Shown piece after piece: positions 1-8,395 of a stretch of DNA of 64,000 nt (positions are counted from its first letter, which is position 1; the number at the start of each line of letters is the position of its first letter). The notes below the pieces were generated by a model, which had not been told where the DNA came from, ran no database searches, and saw only the letters and a program-made list of their open reading frames with translations. The position numbers were made by a program, and so were the translations under genes. The DNA comes from an uncultured Lachnospiraceae bacterium (GTDB lineage: Bacteria > Bacillota > Clostridia > Lachnospirales > Lachnospiraceae): positions 1 to 64,000 of the forward strand of contig CAKRQV010000013.1 of NCBI GenBank assembly GCA_934394565.1, written 5' to 3'.

Positions 1-2
1 CC

Positions 3-62
3 ATCCATACCGTTACTGATACCGACTTGTGGTTCGCTACACTTGGCGGTAAATACCCGTGA
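3..62 (+). CDS. 3' end of an unidentified plus-strand gene (partial)
   Basis: One forward frame is open from the window edge to a TGA at 60-62 and ends with residues TDTDLWFATLGGKYP. A rho-independent terminator follows at 108-147 in the same direction, so a plus-strand transcript probably ends here. Only about 19 residues are visible and I do not recognise the family. Another forward frame is also open through this stretch, but it runs into the terminator and the antisense of the next gene. Confidence 0.25.
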   Translation: MHTVTDTDLWFATLGGKYP

Positions 63-107
63 CTGGACTTGCACCAGCAAGATTAGTGCCATGCTCGGCA
101 CACAACC

Positions 108-147
108 AAAGGCGGAATACTTCCAGTTTGAAAGTATTCCGCCTTTT
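108..147 (+). terminator. Rho-independent terminator
   Basis: A perfect 15-bp stem (108-122 with 132-146) encloses a 9-base loop and is followed by a short T tract in the plus direction. It ends whatever plus-strand gene enters from the left. Confidence 0.72.
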
Positions 148-161
148 CATTATTATCCATT

Positions 162-197
162 AAAAAAGGAAACAGCTTCTTTATATCTGTTTCCTTT
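162..197 (-). terminator. Terminator of the pfk/HAD operon
   Basis: The inverted repeat AAAGGAAACAG...CTGTTTCCTTT lies immediately after the HAD stop codon. On the minus strand it is followed by a run of six T. It closes the three-gene operon transcribed leftward from about 3.0 kb. Confidence 0.7.
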
Positions 198-203
198 CAT
201 ATC

Positions 204-1073
204 TTATAGTTTCACAGTATTTTCCAACAGACAGTCTATGACCGCAGCTATCCCATCCTCATCGTTAGAAGGCGCAATACAATCTGCAGCAGCCTTTGTT
301 TTTTCACTGCCATTTGTCATTGCAACACCGATTTCTGCGTAAGAGATCATGGAGATATCATTAAATCCATCTCCACAGGCCACCAGATTCTGTTTGTTCA
401 GCTGTAACTGTTCCAGCACACGGGCAAGAGTACCTGCCTTATCAATGCCATTTGCCGTCACCTCAAGAAAATATGGTTCCGAACGGCAGATGCTTAATTT
501 CTCCCCCCAGTATGCTTTCATCTTTTCTTCTACCTGTTGCAGATAATCACCGTCTGCTGTCAGCAGACATTTTGTCACAGGGAATATCACATAGTCTGAA
601 AATGATTTTACCTGTTTTATTTTCATGTGATTGATCTGGCTTTCTTTCACACAGTAGATATCCTCTGGCTGTTCCGTGATAATACAGTCATCTTCATAGG
701 TCATAATATTGACGCCAAACTCTTTTGCCTGTCTGGCAAGTACCGGGATCACATCCTGAGGCAGATTTTTTTCATAAAGATATCTTCCGGTCTTACAGTC
801 CATGACACGCCCACCGTTATAGGCCAGGATATATCCTCCTTTTTCCGGCAGACCAAGTGTCTCTGCCACAGGCACAATGCCATATGTCGGACGTCCGGAA
901 GCCAGTATGATTCTTCCTCCGGCTGCCACAAATTGATCCAGTGCATGCTGTACCTTTTGGGTCACTTTTTTTTCTGAATTTGTCAGAGTTCCATCTATAT
1001 CCAATGCAAGAAGACATTTTGCAGGATCCATCTTTCTTTGTCTGAAAATTTCTCTCATAGTCCCTCTCTCCAT
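204..1073 (-). CDS. Cof-type HAD-IIB family phosphatase
   Basis: A 289-residue cytosolic HAD-superfamily hydrolase of the Cof/IIB type, expected to dephosphorylate sugar phosphates or similar small metabolites. Motif I is ALDIDGTLTNS near residue 23, with the nucleophile Asp and the acid/base Asp two residues later. ILASGRP supplies motif II, and GDGFNDISMI near residue 237 is the metal-binding motif typical of the class. The start shares one base with the pfkA stop (TGATG), implying translational coupling; an internal ATG at 1058 with its own purine-rich leader is an alternative. It is the last gene of an operon with two sugar kinases, which points to recycling of a phosphosugar, but the substrate cannot be read from sequence. 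Confidence 0.9.
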   Translation of the reverse strand: MERGTMREIFRQRKMDPAKCLLALDIDGTLTNSEKKVTQKVQHALDQFVAAGGRIILASGRPTYGIVPVAETLGLPEKGGYILAYNGGRVMDCKTGRYLYEKNLPQDVIPVLARQAKEFGVNIMTYEDDCIITEQPEDIYCVKESQINHMKIKQVKSFSDYVIFPVTKCLLTADGDYLQQVEEKMKAYWGEKLSICRSEPYFLEVTANGIDKAGTLARVLEQLQLNKQNLVACGDGFNDISMISYAEIGVAMTNGSEKTKAAADCIAPSNDEDGIAAVIDCLLENTVKL

Positions 1074-2044
1074 CAGAATGACGTATCCAGCATAATGTGA
1101 TACAGATTACGGTCCAGATCCTTTTTCATGGCCAAGGCTTCTTCCAGATCCAGATCCACGATACGGTCGCTTCTCTGTGCAATGACCCGATCTCCAATTC
1201 CCTGTTCAAGGAGTTCCACCGCTCTGTGTCCCATCTGTGTCGCAACAACACGGTCTTTTAATGTAGGCGCACCACCTCTCTGGATGTGTCCCAGCACCGT
1301 CGCGCGGCTCTCTACTCCTGTCATAGCTTCTATCTTTTCAGCAATCTCATGTGGTTTTCCGTATCCTTCAGATACTATGACCACAAAATGCTCTTTGCCG
1401 ATCTCTCTGGCTTTAAATATATGTCTGGCAATATCCTCTATGCTGTTCGGGATTTCCTCCGTAATAATACCGATGGCACCGGTTGCAATCCCCGTATTCA
1501 GAGCCACATGACCGGCATGCCGTCCCATGACTTCCACTACGCTGCATCGTTCATGCGATTTGCAGGTATCATCCAGCTTATCCACACATTCAATAACTGT
1601 GTTCATCGCCGTATCAAAACCAATGGTGTATTCTGTACAGGCAATATCATTATCAATAGTTCCCGGAATGCCAATACAGGGTAATCCCAGTCTTGACAGG
1701 AAACCTGCGCCCTGGTAAGAACCGTCACCACCAATCACCACCAAGCCATCAAGCCCCAGCTCTTTTGCGTTCTGGTATGCAATTTCACGATATTTTTCTT
1801 CATAAAACTCTTTACATCTGGCAGTTTTTAATATGGTACCTCCACGTTGGATAATTCCCGACACACTTCGGGCATCCATACGTGTGATATTTTTCTCCAA
1901 CAGGCCATTATATCCACGAATTACCCCCACCGGTATAATATCCTTTGTTATGGCAGTACGTACGACTGCACGGATAGCGGCGTTCATTCCCGGTGCATCA
2001 CCACCGCTGGTTAATACACCTATGCATTTTTTATCACGTATCAT
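1073..2044 (-). CDS. pfkA: ATP-dependent 6-phosphofructokinase
   Basis: 323 residues, the normal length for bacterial PfkA. The enzyme converts fructose 6-phosphate and ATP to fructose 1,6-bisphosphate, the committed step of glycolysis. Visible signatures are LTSGGDAPGMNAAIR at the N-terminus (nucleotide loop), the GGDGSYQGA motif, and PGTIDNDIACTEYTIGFDTA with the catalytic TIDND. The sequence VEVMGRHAGHVA forms part of the sugar-phosphate site. It lies between a PfkB-type kinase (10-bp gap) and a HAD phosphatase (1-bp overlap). The placement suggests a second, pathway-linked Pfk rather than the main glycolytic copy, but that is inference. Confidence 0.96.
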   Translation of the reverse strand: MIRDKKCIGVLTSGGDAPGMNAAIRAVVRTAITKDIIPVGVIRGYNGLLEKNITRMDARSVSGIIQRGGTILKTARCKEFYEEKYREIAYQNAKELGLDGLVVIGGDGSYQGAGFLSRLGLPCIGIPGTIDNDIACTEYTIGFDTAMNTVIECVDKLDDTCKSHERCSVVEVMGRHAGHVALNTGIATGAIGIITEEIPNSIEDIARHIFKAREIGKEHFVVIVSEGYGKPHEIAEKIEAMTGVESRATVLGHIQRGGAPTLKDRVVATQMGHRAVELLEQGIGDRVIAQRSDRIVDLDLEEALAMKKDLDRNLYHIMLDTSF

Positions 2045-2053
2045 TCCTCAGTC

Positions 2054-2974
2054 TCACTTTCGTATAGAATCCACAGGCACGCCACAACCATAGGCACCTT
2101 TGACCCGGCAGGTCTGTCTCGCTTTCAGATTTCCCATACACATAGCCATTTCTATAGCATGTGCCTTTACATCTTCCACATTTTTCTGCTGAATAAAGTG
2201 CTCGTCTGATGCCGCCGCCATCTGATACATTCTTTTTGTAATCTCAATATATGTAGAAATAAATCCACTGATCCAGGAATCACCACAACCTGTTGTATCT
2301 ATGGCACCGCCCTCAATATTGTAAGGTTTTTTCGTATGTACAGTATGTCCATCATACACCCAGGCACCTTTAGTTCCCATGGTAAGGATTGCCATACGAC
2401 AATGTCTGCCATCAACTGCTTTTTTCAGGACAGACATGTTCTCTTCTTCAGTCTTATCATCCCTGCCGGAAAACAAAGCAAAATCCACCATCTCAGAAAG
2501 ACGACTGATTTTTTCATCATCCCACTCTATAGAAAAATCATATAACAAAGGAATTCCGGCATCTTTGATTTTTTCCAGTTCATCATCGATATAGCTATAA
2601 CAACTTGTATGCACAATATCAAATTTTTTCAGATACATGATCAGTTTTTCATCCAGCTTTAACGGAGAAGCTTTTAACAGACCACCATCATTTATATCTC
2701 CGATAATCCTGTCTCCATCTACTAAATTGATAAAACATCTGCCGGTTTCTCCATGTCCTACAGGGGACATGTCATATGCAACCTGATTTTTCTTCAGCGA
2801 ATCTGTAATTACTTTTGCATAGTCATCATCTGCCAGTACACCAACATAGGCAGCCTGGTGTCCCATCTGACTGCAATATACGGCCACATTCACACAGTTT
2901 CCACCAGGGTTTACGATTCCGTCAATGTAGTTGATATCTACTACATTGTCACCCACACATGCAATTTTTATCAT
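2054..2974 (-). CDS. PfkB-family sugar kinase, fructoselysine-6-kinase-like
   Basis: A ribokinase/PfkB-fold kinase of about 306 residues. The N-terminus IKIACVGDNVVDINYIDG and the PGGNCVNVAVY motif form the sugar-binding face. GAIDTTGCGDSWISGF is the PfkB signature 2, with catalytic Asp in TGCGDS. The GDN...GGN.VNVAVY pattern resembles fructoselysine 6-kinase (FrlD), but no fructoselysine deglycase lies nearby, so I leave the substrate open. I start at the ATG at 2974, which has AGGAAG upstream; an upstream in-frame ATG at 3022 would add 16 residues and overlaps the promoter. First gene of the pfkA/HAD operon, with a consensus promoter just upstream. Confidence 0.88.
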   Translation of the reverse strand: MIKIACVGDNVVDINYIDGIVNPGGNCVNVAVYCSQMGHQAAYVGVLADDDYAKVITDSLKKNQVAYDMSPVGHGETGRCFINLVDGDRIIGDINDGGLLKASPLKLDEKLIMYLKKFDIVHTSCYSYIDDELEKIKDAGIPLLYDFSIEWDDEKISRLSEMVDFALFSGRDDKTEEENMSVLKKAVDGRHCRMAILTMGTKGAWVYDGHTVHTKKPYNIEGGAIDTTGCGDSWISGFISTYIEITKRMYQMAAASDEHFIQQKNVEDVKAHAIEMAMCMGNLKARQTCRVKGAYGCGVPVDSIRK

Positions 2975-3012
2975 ACCTTTTCTTCCTTTCCATGGCATTT
3001 TTCTTTTTACAT

Positions 3013-3041
3013 ATATTAACATGTTATATTACAACTGTCAA
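3013..3041 (-). promoter_or_regulatory. Sigma-A promoter of the sugar-kinase operon, with palindrome
   Basis: TTGACA (3036-3041), a 17-bp spacer and TAATAT (3013-3018) on the minus strand form a near-perfect housekeeping promoter about 40 bp upstream of the kinase start. The 10-bp palindrome TAACATGTTA (3017-3026) overlaps the -10 box and is a candidate repressor operator. No cognate regulator gene is adjacent. Confidence 0.62.
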
Positions 3042-3173
3042 CATATGCTATAAATGTATTATATTTTTCTGTTAATTTGAAAGCACATCTCTGAACTTTT
3101 TACAGTTATTGTAATTCAGAATAATCCTCCACTCTTTTAATCCTTTATTTTGAGCTGTATTCTCCGACAACGT

Positions 3174-4076
3174 TTAACTTTCTTCCTTAAATTCATCATA
3201 AATGACAACAAGGATACCAAGACAGATCAATACACACCCAGCTATCTTTACATAATTTATATTTTCCCCTAAAAACAACACACCAACAATCAGACAGGTC
3301 AACGGCTCAAACATGGAAAAGACAGAAGCCACCATACCGCCAATATATTTGACACCTATCTGAAATAACATAGTTGCCAGTAAAAGCGATAATGATGCCT
3401 GTACAGCTGTATAGCCCCAGGCCGCTGCTGTCTGCGTCACAAAAATCTGCCGGCCTAAAACACCGTACACAAACGTCAGCACCAGCCTCACAAGTGTCAT
3501 GTTAAAGCAGATAAACAGACAATTCTCACGGTCAAAATGTGTCTTTTCCAGAAAGATCACATAACCGGCATATGTAAGACCAGACAACAATGCCAGTAAA
3601 ATACCTGTCCCTGCTTTATCCCCTGAAAGGTCTGAAATAAAAACAACACCTAAAACACTCAACACAAGGGCTATTGTTTTTCCTTTTGTCATTTTCTTAT
3701 TCAGAAGCCAGACACTTCCAATGGCCACATACACAGGATAGGTAAAATGTAATACGGTGGCAATACCACTGGCAATATATGTAAATGCAGTAAATAAAAG
3801 CAGTGTTGTCACTCCACCCAGGGTTCCAATCAGTATGAGCCATCCGCACTCCTCTTTTTTAGGTATGATGCGTATATGACAGATACATGCAATAAGTATT
3901 GTCAATACAATACAGATGACAGATGCGTAAAATGTAAATGCAATCGGATTACTTCCACCTGCATAGGCATTTGTTGCGCAATATGCATTAAAGCCGAACA
4001 ATGTTGCAGATAAAATAGCACAGGCCGATCCTATCCCTTTCTTTTTCAGTTTTTTTTCTTCCATTTTTCTTCCCAT
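3174..4076 (-). CDS. EamA/DMT-family transporter
   Basis: A 300-residue integral membrane protein with about ten hydrophobic helices arranged as two repeats, the classic 10-TM EamA (RhaT/drug-metabolite transporter) fold. A lysine-rich N-terminus (MEEKKLKKKG) precedes the first helix near residues 15-35. Such proteins export or import amino acids, sugars or other metabolites; nothing here fixes the substrate. Two ATGs are possible: the one at 4064 has better spacing from the AAAGGGG ribosome site than the first at 4076. It has its own promoter at 4122-4150, so it is probably monocistronic, with the kinase operon following after about 150 bp. Confidence 0.9.
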   Translation of the reverse strand: MGRKMEEKKLKKKGIGSACAILSATLFGFNAYCATNAYAGGSNPIAFTFYASVICIVLTILIACICHIRIIPKKEECGWLILIGTLGGVTTLLLFTAFTYIASGIATVLHFTYPVYVAIGSVWLLNKKMTKGKTIALVLSVLGVVFISDLSGDKAGTGILLALLSGLTYAGYVIFLEKTHFDRENCLFICFNMTLVRLVLTFVYGVLGRQIFVTQTAAAWGYTAVQASLSLLLATMLFQIGVKYIGGMVASVFSMFEPLTCLIVGVLFLGENINYVKIAGCVLICLGILVVIYDEFKEES

Positions 4077-4121
4077 TCCCCTTTCATCTTGTATTTTCTT
4101 GTATCTACCTTTTTGTTTATA

Positions 4122-4150
4122 TATATAATATCATAATACAAGTTTGTCAA
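4122..4150 (-). promoter_or_regulatory. Promoter of the EamA transporter gene
   Basis: TTGACA (4145-4150), a 17-bp spacer and TATATA (4122-4127) on the minus strand, about 45 bp before the start codon. The motif CTTGTAT is repeated around it, possibly an operator, but this is not established. Confidence 0.6.
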
Positions 4151-4205
4151 GTACAATCATAAATAGTTATACGTTGTGCCATTATACCTCTAATCCGTTC
4201 CAAAC

Positions 4206-4243
4206 AAAAAAAAGACGCAAGCCACTTTAATATGACTCACGCC
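4206..4243 (-). terminator. Terminator of the molybdenum operon
   Basis: An 11-bp stem containing G-U pairs (4214-4224 with 4233-4243) is followed on the minus strand by eight consecutive T (4206-4213). It lies 40 bp after the stop of the MOSC-MogA gene and marks the 3' end of the long Mo/Se transcription unit. Confidence 0.7.
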
Positions 4244-4280
4244 TTTCTCTACTCATTTTTTAATCTTTAGTAATTCATTA

Positions 4281-5234
4281 CTATTTTCTCGCACATTCGC
4301 TCACGTTTCCCCGCAATACACTGATCCCATGTTCCAGATACGGCAGCAGATACTCCAGTGCCTCCTGTACTGCCTTCGGACTGCCGGGCAGATTGACGAT
4401 CAGGGTACGGCCCCTGAGCCCGCTGACAGCACGGCTGAACATTGCCCAGGGAGTGATCGTCATCGAATAATTGCGGATTGCATCGGCAATACCGTTTGCC
4501 ATACGGTCACAGACGGCGATCGTGGCCTCCGGTGTGATATCCCGCACGGAAAATCCTGTACCGCCGGTGGTAAAGATCACATGCACCTGCCGCTGATCGG
4601 CCAGACGCTTTAATTCCTTCTCAAGCGGTTCCCTCTCATCCGGCAGAAGCAGATATTCGACCACCTCATATCCGGCTTCCGCCAGCAGCTTTTCAGCCAG
4701 CGGACCGCTTTTATCCTCTCTTTCTCCTGCAGCGCCCTTGTCACTTAATGTAATCACAGCTGCCCGGAAAGGCTCTTTTCCTGTTTCCGGCAATACCTGG
4801 ATCGTATCTCCCACGCTGATCTCTCCTTCCTGTAATACCCGGGCAAATATCCCGTTGGTCGGCATAATACATTTTCCCATCCGGTAATAGATCGTACAGT
4901 GGCTGTGGCAGTCCTTGCCAATCTGTGTAACCTCCAGCAGCACGCTGCCGCATTGCAGCCTTGTGCCTACCGGAAGCTTTTTCAGAGGAATACCCTGTAC
5001 AGCCAGATTTTCCCCAAAGGCTCCCGGATAAACGTCGGCGCCTTCGGCTCTGAATGCATCGATTTCTTCCTGTGACAGCAGACTTACCTGTCTGTGCCAG
5101 TGACCGGCATGCGCATCGCCCTCGATCCCCCAGTCCGTACGCAGCCTTGCTGTATCCACCGGTTTTTTCTGCGTGCCTCTTTTTTCGCTGATACAGATGG
5201 CTGTAACTGTGCCTGCCTGTATTGTCTGTTCCAT
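4281..5234 (-). CDS. MOSC domain fused to MogA/MoaB-like molybdopterin-binding domain
   Basis: About 317 residues in two domains. The N-terminal half (to about residue 150) is a MOSC domain, with GDAHAG...HWHRQVSLLSQEEIDAFR and a conserved Cys in IGKDCHSHC, a fold that handles sulfur/selenium and molybdenum cofactor. The C-terminal half is a MogA/MoaB-type domain (VITLSDKGAAGEREDKSGP, VIFTTGGTGFSVRDITPEAT), which adenylates molybdopterin before metal insertion. Fusion of a cofactor-sulfuration or selenation fold to an adenylyltransferase fits late Moco maturation. I chose the ATG at 5234 because it is 6 bases after GGAGG; a GTG one codon upstream overlaps the moaA stop. Last gene of the Mo operon. 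Confidence 0.92.
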   Translation of the reverse strand: MEQTIQAGTVTAICISEKRGTQKKPVDTARLRTDWGIEGDAHAGHWHRQVSLLSQEEIDAFRAEGADVYPGAFGENLAVQGIPLKKLPVGTRLQCGSVLLEVTQIGKDCHSHCTIYYRMGKCIMPTNGIFARVLQEGEISVGDTIQVLPETGKEPFRAAVITLSDKGAAGEREDKSGPLAEKLLAEAGYEVVEYLLLPDEREPLEKELKRLADQRQVHVIFTTGGTGFSVRDITPEATIAVCDRMANGIADAIRNYSMTITPWAMFSRAVSGLRGRTLIVNLPGSPKAVQEALEYLLPYLEHGISVLRGNVSECARK

Positions 5235-5236
5235 CA

Positions 5237-6202
5237 CTATCCTCCGATCTGTACCATCTGTTTATTTTCCGTGATTTTTTCTCTTGTATCAAAGCAATGC
5301 ATCTGTGGTTTTGCAAGAATCACACGCTGCAGCAGCTCACGGATCTGCTCATGATTTTCCGCCCGCAGGATCTCCCGCCCGTCTATACTCTCGCCATAGC
5401 ACAGGCAGGGCTTGAAATGACCGTCTGCCGTCATGCGGATCCGGTTGCAGGCCGCACAGAATTTCCCATGTACGGGGCTGATGAAACCGACATTTTTCCG
5501 GAAACCCGGAATTTCGTAGTATATGGCCGGGCCATTGCCCTTTCGCTTCTGTACAGGCTGCAGCGCAGGATACAGCTTATACAGCGCATCCAGTATATCC
5601 TTATTTGCTATCCCTTTATGTGATTTTCCCTCGCCTATCGGCATGAGTTCAATAAAGCGGACGTCTGCATAGCCTTTCTCTGCCAGAGGGAGTACCTGCT
5701 GCCATGCAGCTTCGTTGATGCCTTTCTGCAGCACTGTATTGACATGGACGGGAATATCCAGTTTTTCTGCCTGACGGATACCGGCCAGTACATTTTCCAG
5801 TGCAGCCTGCCCGGTGATCTGCCGATACAGCCGGGGATCCAGCGTGTCGAGGCTTACATTGATACAGTCGATACCAGCTCTTTTCAACGCCTCTGCCTGC
5901 TCCTCCAGCAGTACGCCATTTGTTGTCAGTGTCACCTGTTCTACGTCATTCAGAGATTTTATCTCGCTTATGATCCGTACACAGTCTTTGCGTACCAGTG
6001 GCTCGCCACCGGTGATCTTGAACCGGGTAATACCAAGGCTGACAGCCGCCCGGCATACAGCCAGAATCTGCTCTTTCGTCAGAAGCTCTTTCATTCCAAA
6101 GTACTGTATATTTTCCGGCATACAGTAGCTGCAATGCAGATTACAACGGTCAGTGATGGAGATCCGCATGTAATTGATTGTTCTGCCGTAGCTGTCTTTC
6201 AT
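5237..6202 (-). CDS. moaA: GTP 3',8-cyclase MoaA
   Basis: 321 residues from the chosen start. Radical-SAM enzyme for the first step of molybdopterin synthesis, turning GTP into 3',8-cyclo-GTP. The SAM-binding cluster is Cys20, Cys24 and Cys27 (RCNLHCSYCMPE). The second, substrate-binding cluster is CAACNRIR with a third Cys 13 residues on (FKPCL). The protein ends in the Gly-Gly tail that MoaA needs for activity. The ATG at 6202 is preceded by AAAGGAGGAG at good spacing, so the longer reading from 6283 is rejected. It abuts the MOSC-MogA gene (TAGTG). Confidence 0.97.
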   Translation of the reverse strand: MKDSYGRTINYMRISITDRCNLHCSYCMPENIQYFGMKELLTKEQILAVCRAAVSLGITRFKITGGEPLVRKDCVRIISEIKSLNDVEQVTLTTNGVLLEEQAEALKRAGIDCINVSLDTLDPRLYRQITGQAALENVLAGIRQAEKLDIPVHVNTVLQKGINEAAWQQVLPLAEKGYADVRFIELMPIGEGKSHKGIANKDILDALYKLYPALQPVQKRKGNGPAIYYEIPGFRKNVGFISPVHGKFCAACNRIRMTADGHFKPCLCYGESIDGREILRAENHEQIRELLQRVILAKPQMHCFDTREKITENKQMVQIGG

Positions 6203-6298
6203 GCGCTTCTCCTCCTTTTCTCTGCACATCCGATTACTGCCGGATTTCCCGTCTTCCACCTGTATGTTTCCTGCAGCAACCATCTATATCGTTTCATT

Positions 6299-7351
6299 TT
6301 ATTCTGTTATCATTTTTCCCCGGAAGCTGTCTGCTTTCTCGAGCAGCACCTCAATCCGGCCACCGCAGACCATGCCTTCCTCTTCGGCATCCATAGCCGT
6401 CATGTCGACCTCGCAGACCTGTGTCTGTCTGTCCGCATGGTGCATCAGGCGCAATGCCCGGTTGCGCACCTCGGCTTCCATACAGCCACCGCCGATCGTA
6501 TCGATGCATCGGCCATCCGCAAGCACCAGCATCTTCGTACCCACACTTCGCGGTGCCGAGCCCCGGCGGCTGACGATTGTTGCCAGCACCATCTGCGCAT
6601 CACCGGCATCACGGACAGCTCTCAGCATATCCTTCGTAAAGCCCTGACTCCGGCGCTTTTTATTTTTTCCCTCGATGATCTCCGCCAGGATTGATACGGC
6701 AATCTCCTCCGGCGTCTCCGCCGCAATGGAAAGACCGATCGGCGCATGCAGCTCTTCAATCTTCTGTTTTTCAAAGCCCTGCTCCAGCAGATGCTGTTTC
6801 ACAACAGCCACACGGCGGCGACTGCCCATCATACCGATATAGGCATACTCCTTTGGCAGGATACTTTCCAGACAGACCTCGTCATACCGGTGCCCCCGGG
6901 TCACAATGATAAAGTACGTGTTTTTATCTCCCGGTATACCTGCAAGCCCCTCAGCGAAAGGCAGGCAAAGCACCTGACCGGCTCCGACCCTTCTGGCATC
7001 ATCCGCAAAAGAAGGCCGATCCTCGATCACGGTAATCTGAAAACCCAGCATCTGACCCATACGGATGATCGGCATGGATACGTGGCCGGCCCCGCAGATC
7101 ACCAGCTTTTTCTCACCACCCAGCGGATCGACAAAAATACGCTCGCCATCCACCGACACAAGTCCGCTCTCTGTATGTGGCAAAAGCTTCTGTATATGTC
7201 CGGATAAAAACTCTGCGTTCTCCGACTGCCAGTGTATGCTGTTCTCCGATACCAACAGCTTCTCTCCGGCATGTGCACCTTCTGCCACAGTATAGATCAC
7301 TGTCTCCCGGTTATCCTCTGCCATATCCAGCGCATCCCACAGTGTGTCCAT
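6299..7351 (-). CDS. XdhC/CoxI-family Moco insertion or sulfuration factor
   Basis: A 350-residue cytosolic accessory protein for molybdenum hydroxylases. A Rossmann domain lies at about 80-225 (KKLVICGAGHVSMP; later TRGHRYDE and GMMGSRRR). The CoxI-type domain is C-terminal, about 240-340, with TIGGGCMEAEV (Cys290) and MVCGGRIEVLLE. This is the reverse of the usual order with the CoxI part first; the N-terminal 80 residues look like a degenerate partner. XdhC binds Moco and delivers it in sulfurated form to xanthine dehydrogenase; in a selenium-dependent system it may carry the selenated form (inference). The start has GGGAGG upstream. It sits 3 bp after the MoeA-like gene. Confidence 0.92.
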   Translation of the reverse strand: MDTLWDALDMAEDNRETVIYTVAEGAHAGEKLLVSENSIHWQSENAEFLSGHIQKLLPHTESGLVSVDGERIFVDPLGGEKKLVICGAGHVSMPIIRMGQMLGFQITVIEDRPSFADDARRVGAGQVLCLPFAEGLAGIPGDKNTYFIIVTRGHRYDEVCLESILPKEYAYIGMMGSRRRVAVVKQHLLEQGFEKQKIEELHAPIGLSIAAETPEEIAVSILAEIIEGKNKKRRSQGFTKDMLRAVRDAGDAQMVLATIVSRRGSAPRSVGTKMLVLADGRCIDTIGGGCMEAEVRNRALRLMHHADRQTQVCEVDMTAMDAEEEGMVCGGRIEVLLEKADSFRGKMITE

Positions 7352-7354
7352 ACG

Positions 7355-8380
7355 TTACCTCCCTTTACCAAAGCCGCAATTTGGGAAGGTACACTGGGGA
7401 CAGTTCAGGCATAAGCCACCCTCACCCAGGCAATTCATGTCTTCTGCTGTGAGAATTTCTCCCGCCATAAGTCTCGGCAGCACCAGATCAAAGATAGTTC
7501 TCTTAGCATACATAACGCAGCCCGGCAGCCCCAGTACCGGAATCCTATTGTTATAATAGGAAAGTAAAAACATGGCTCCCGGCAGTACAGGTGCACCGTA
7601 ACTCACGATATGCGTGCCGGCATTTTTGATCGCCAACGGTGTACGGTCATCCGGATCAACGCTCATGCCACCGGTGCAGATGATCATATCAGCACCCGCC
7701 TGCAAAAACCTCTGGATCGCTGCCGTGATCATCTCATGAGCATCATTACAGATCTCCTGTCCGATGACCTCCGTATCGTACTCGGCCAGCTTTTCTTTGA
7801 TCACCGGGGTAAAGGTATCCTCGATTCTGTGATAATATACCTCGCTGCCCGTCGTAACGATGCCCACCTTTTTATGCTGGTAGGGCAACAGCTGTAACAG
7901 CGGCTTTTCCCCGGCTGCCTTTTTTGCCTGATGCATCTTATCCTCATGGATCACCAGCGGGATGACACGCATTCCGGCCAGCTTGTCGCCTTTTTTTACC
8001 GGAAAATTACCATGGCGGGTCGCAATCATCATCTCTCCGACACTGTTGACCCGGTGCAGTCCCTCTTTATCCACCTTGAGTACACCGTCACAGTCGGCGA
8101 TCAGCTCGATCTTGCCCTCTTTGATGCCCGATGGATGCATATGCTCCCCCTGACAGATTTCTTTCAGGATCAGAGCCGCCTCATCCTCGTGCAGCATGCC
8201 TTCTTCCTTTTCCCATACATACAGATTTTCCTTGCCCACAGACAAAAGTACCGGAATATCCTCCTCCGTCACGATATGGCCTTTCCGGAATACCGCATCC
8301 TTTGTTACTCCCCTGATGATCTGTGTGATATCATGGCAGATCACATGACCTACCGCATCTTCTGTTCTGATTAATTTCAT
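7355..8380 (-). CDS. MoeA-like molybdopterin-binding protein with C-terminal Cys cluster
   Basis: 341 residues, shorter than full MoeA (about 400). The central MogA/MoeA fold is clear: KKVGIVTTGSEVY, then IICTGGMSVDPDDRTP and VLGLPGCVMYAKRTIFD, the molybdopterin-binding loops. The N-terminal part keeps MoeA-like GHVICHD and GVTKDAVFRKGH motifs. Unusual is the tail from residue 317, which holds Cys317, 324, 327, 330 and 335 in a C-x2-C-x2-C-x4-C pattern and could bind a metal or Fe-S cluster. The likely role is molybdate insertion into adenylated molybdopterin, or a regulatory/carrier version of it. Start preceded by AAGGAGC. Tightly packed between modC and xdhC. Confidence 0.88.
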   Translation of the reverse strand: MKLIRTEDAVGHVICHDITQIIRGVTKDAVFRKGHIVTEEDIPVLLSVGKENLYVWEKEEGMLHEDEAALILKEICQGEHMHPSGIKEGKIELIADCDGVLKVDKEGLHRVNSVGEMMIATRHGNFPVKKGDKLAGMRVIPLVIHEDKMHQAKKAAGEKPLLQLLPYQHKKVGIVTTGSEVYYHRIEDTFTPVIKEKLAEYDTEVIGQEICNDAHEMITAAIQRFLQAGADMIICTGGMSVDPDDRTPLAIKNAGTHIVSYGAPVLPGAMFLLSYYNNRIPVLGLPGCVMYAKRTIFDLVLPRLMAGEILTAEDMNCLGEGGLCLNCPQCTFPNCGFGKGR

Positions 8381-8395
8381 GTTCTGCTCCTTATA

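Noticed and set aside
43..342. 99-residue plus-strand ORF at the left edge
   Set aside because: It runs through the terminator at 108-147 and into the antisense of the HAD gene; composition is not protein-like.
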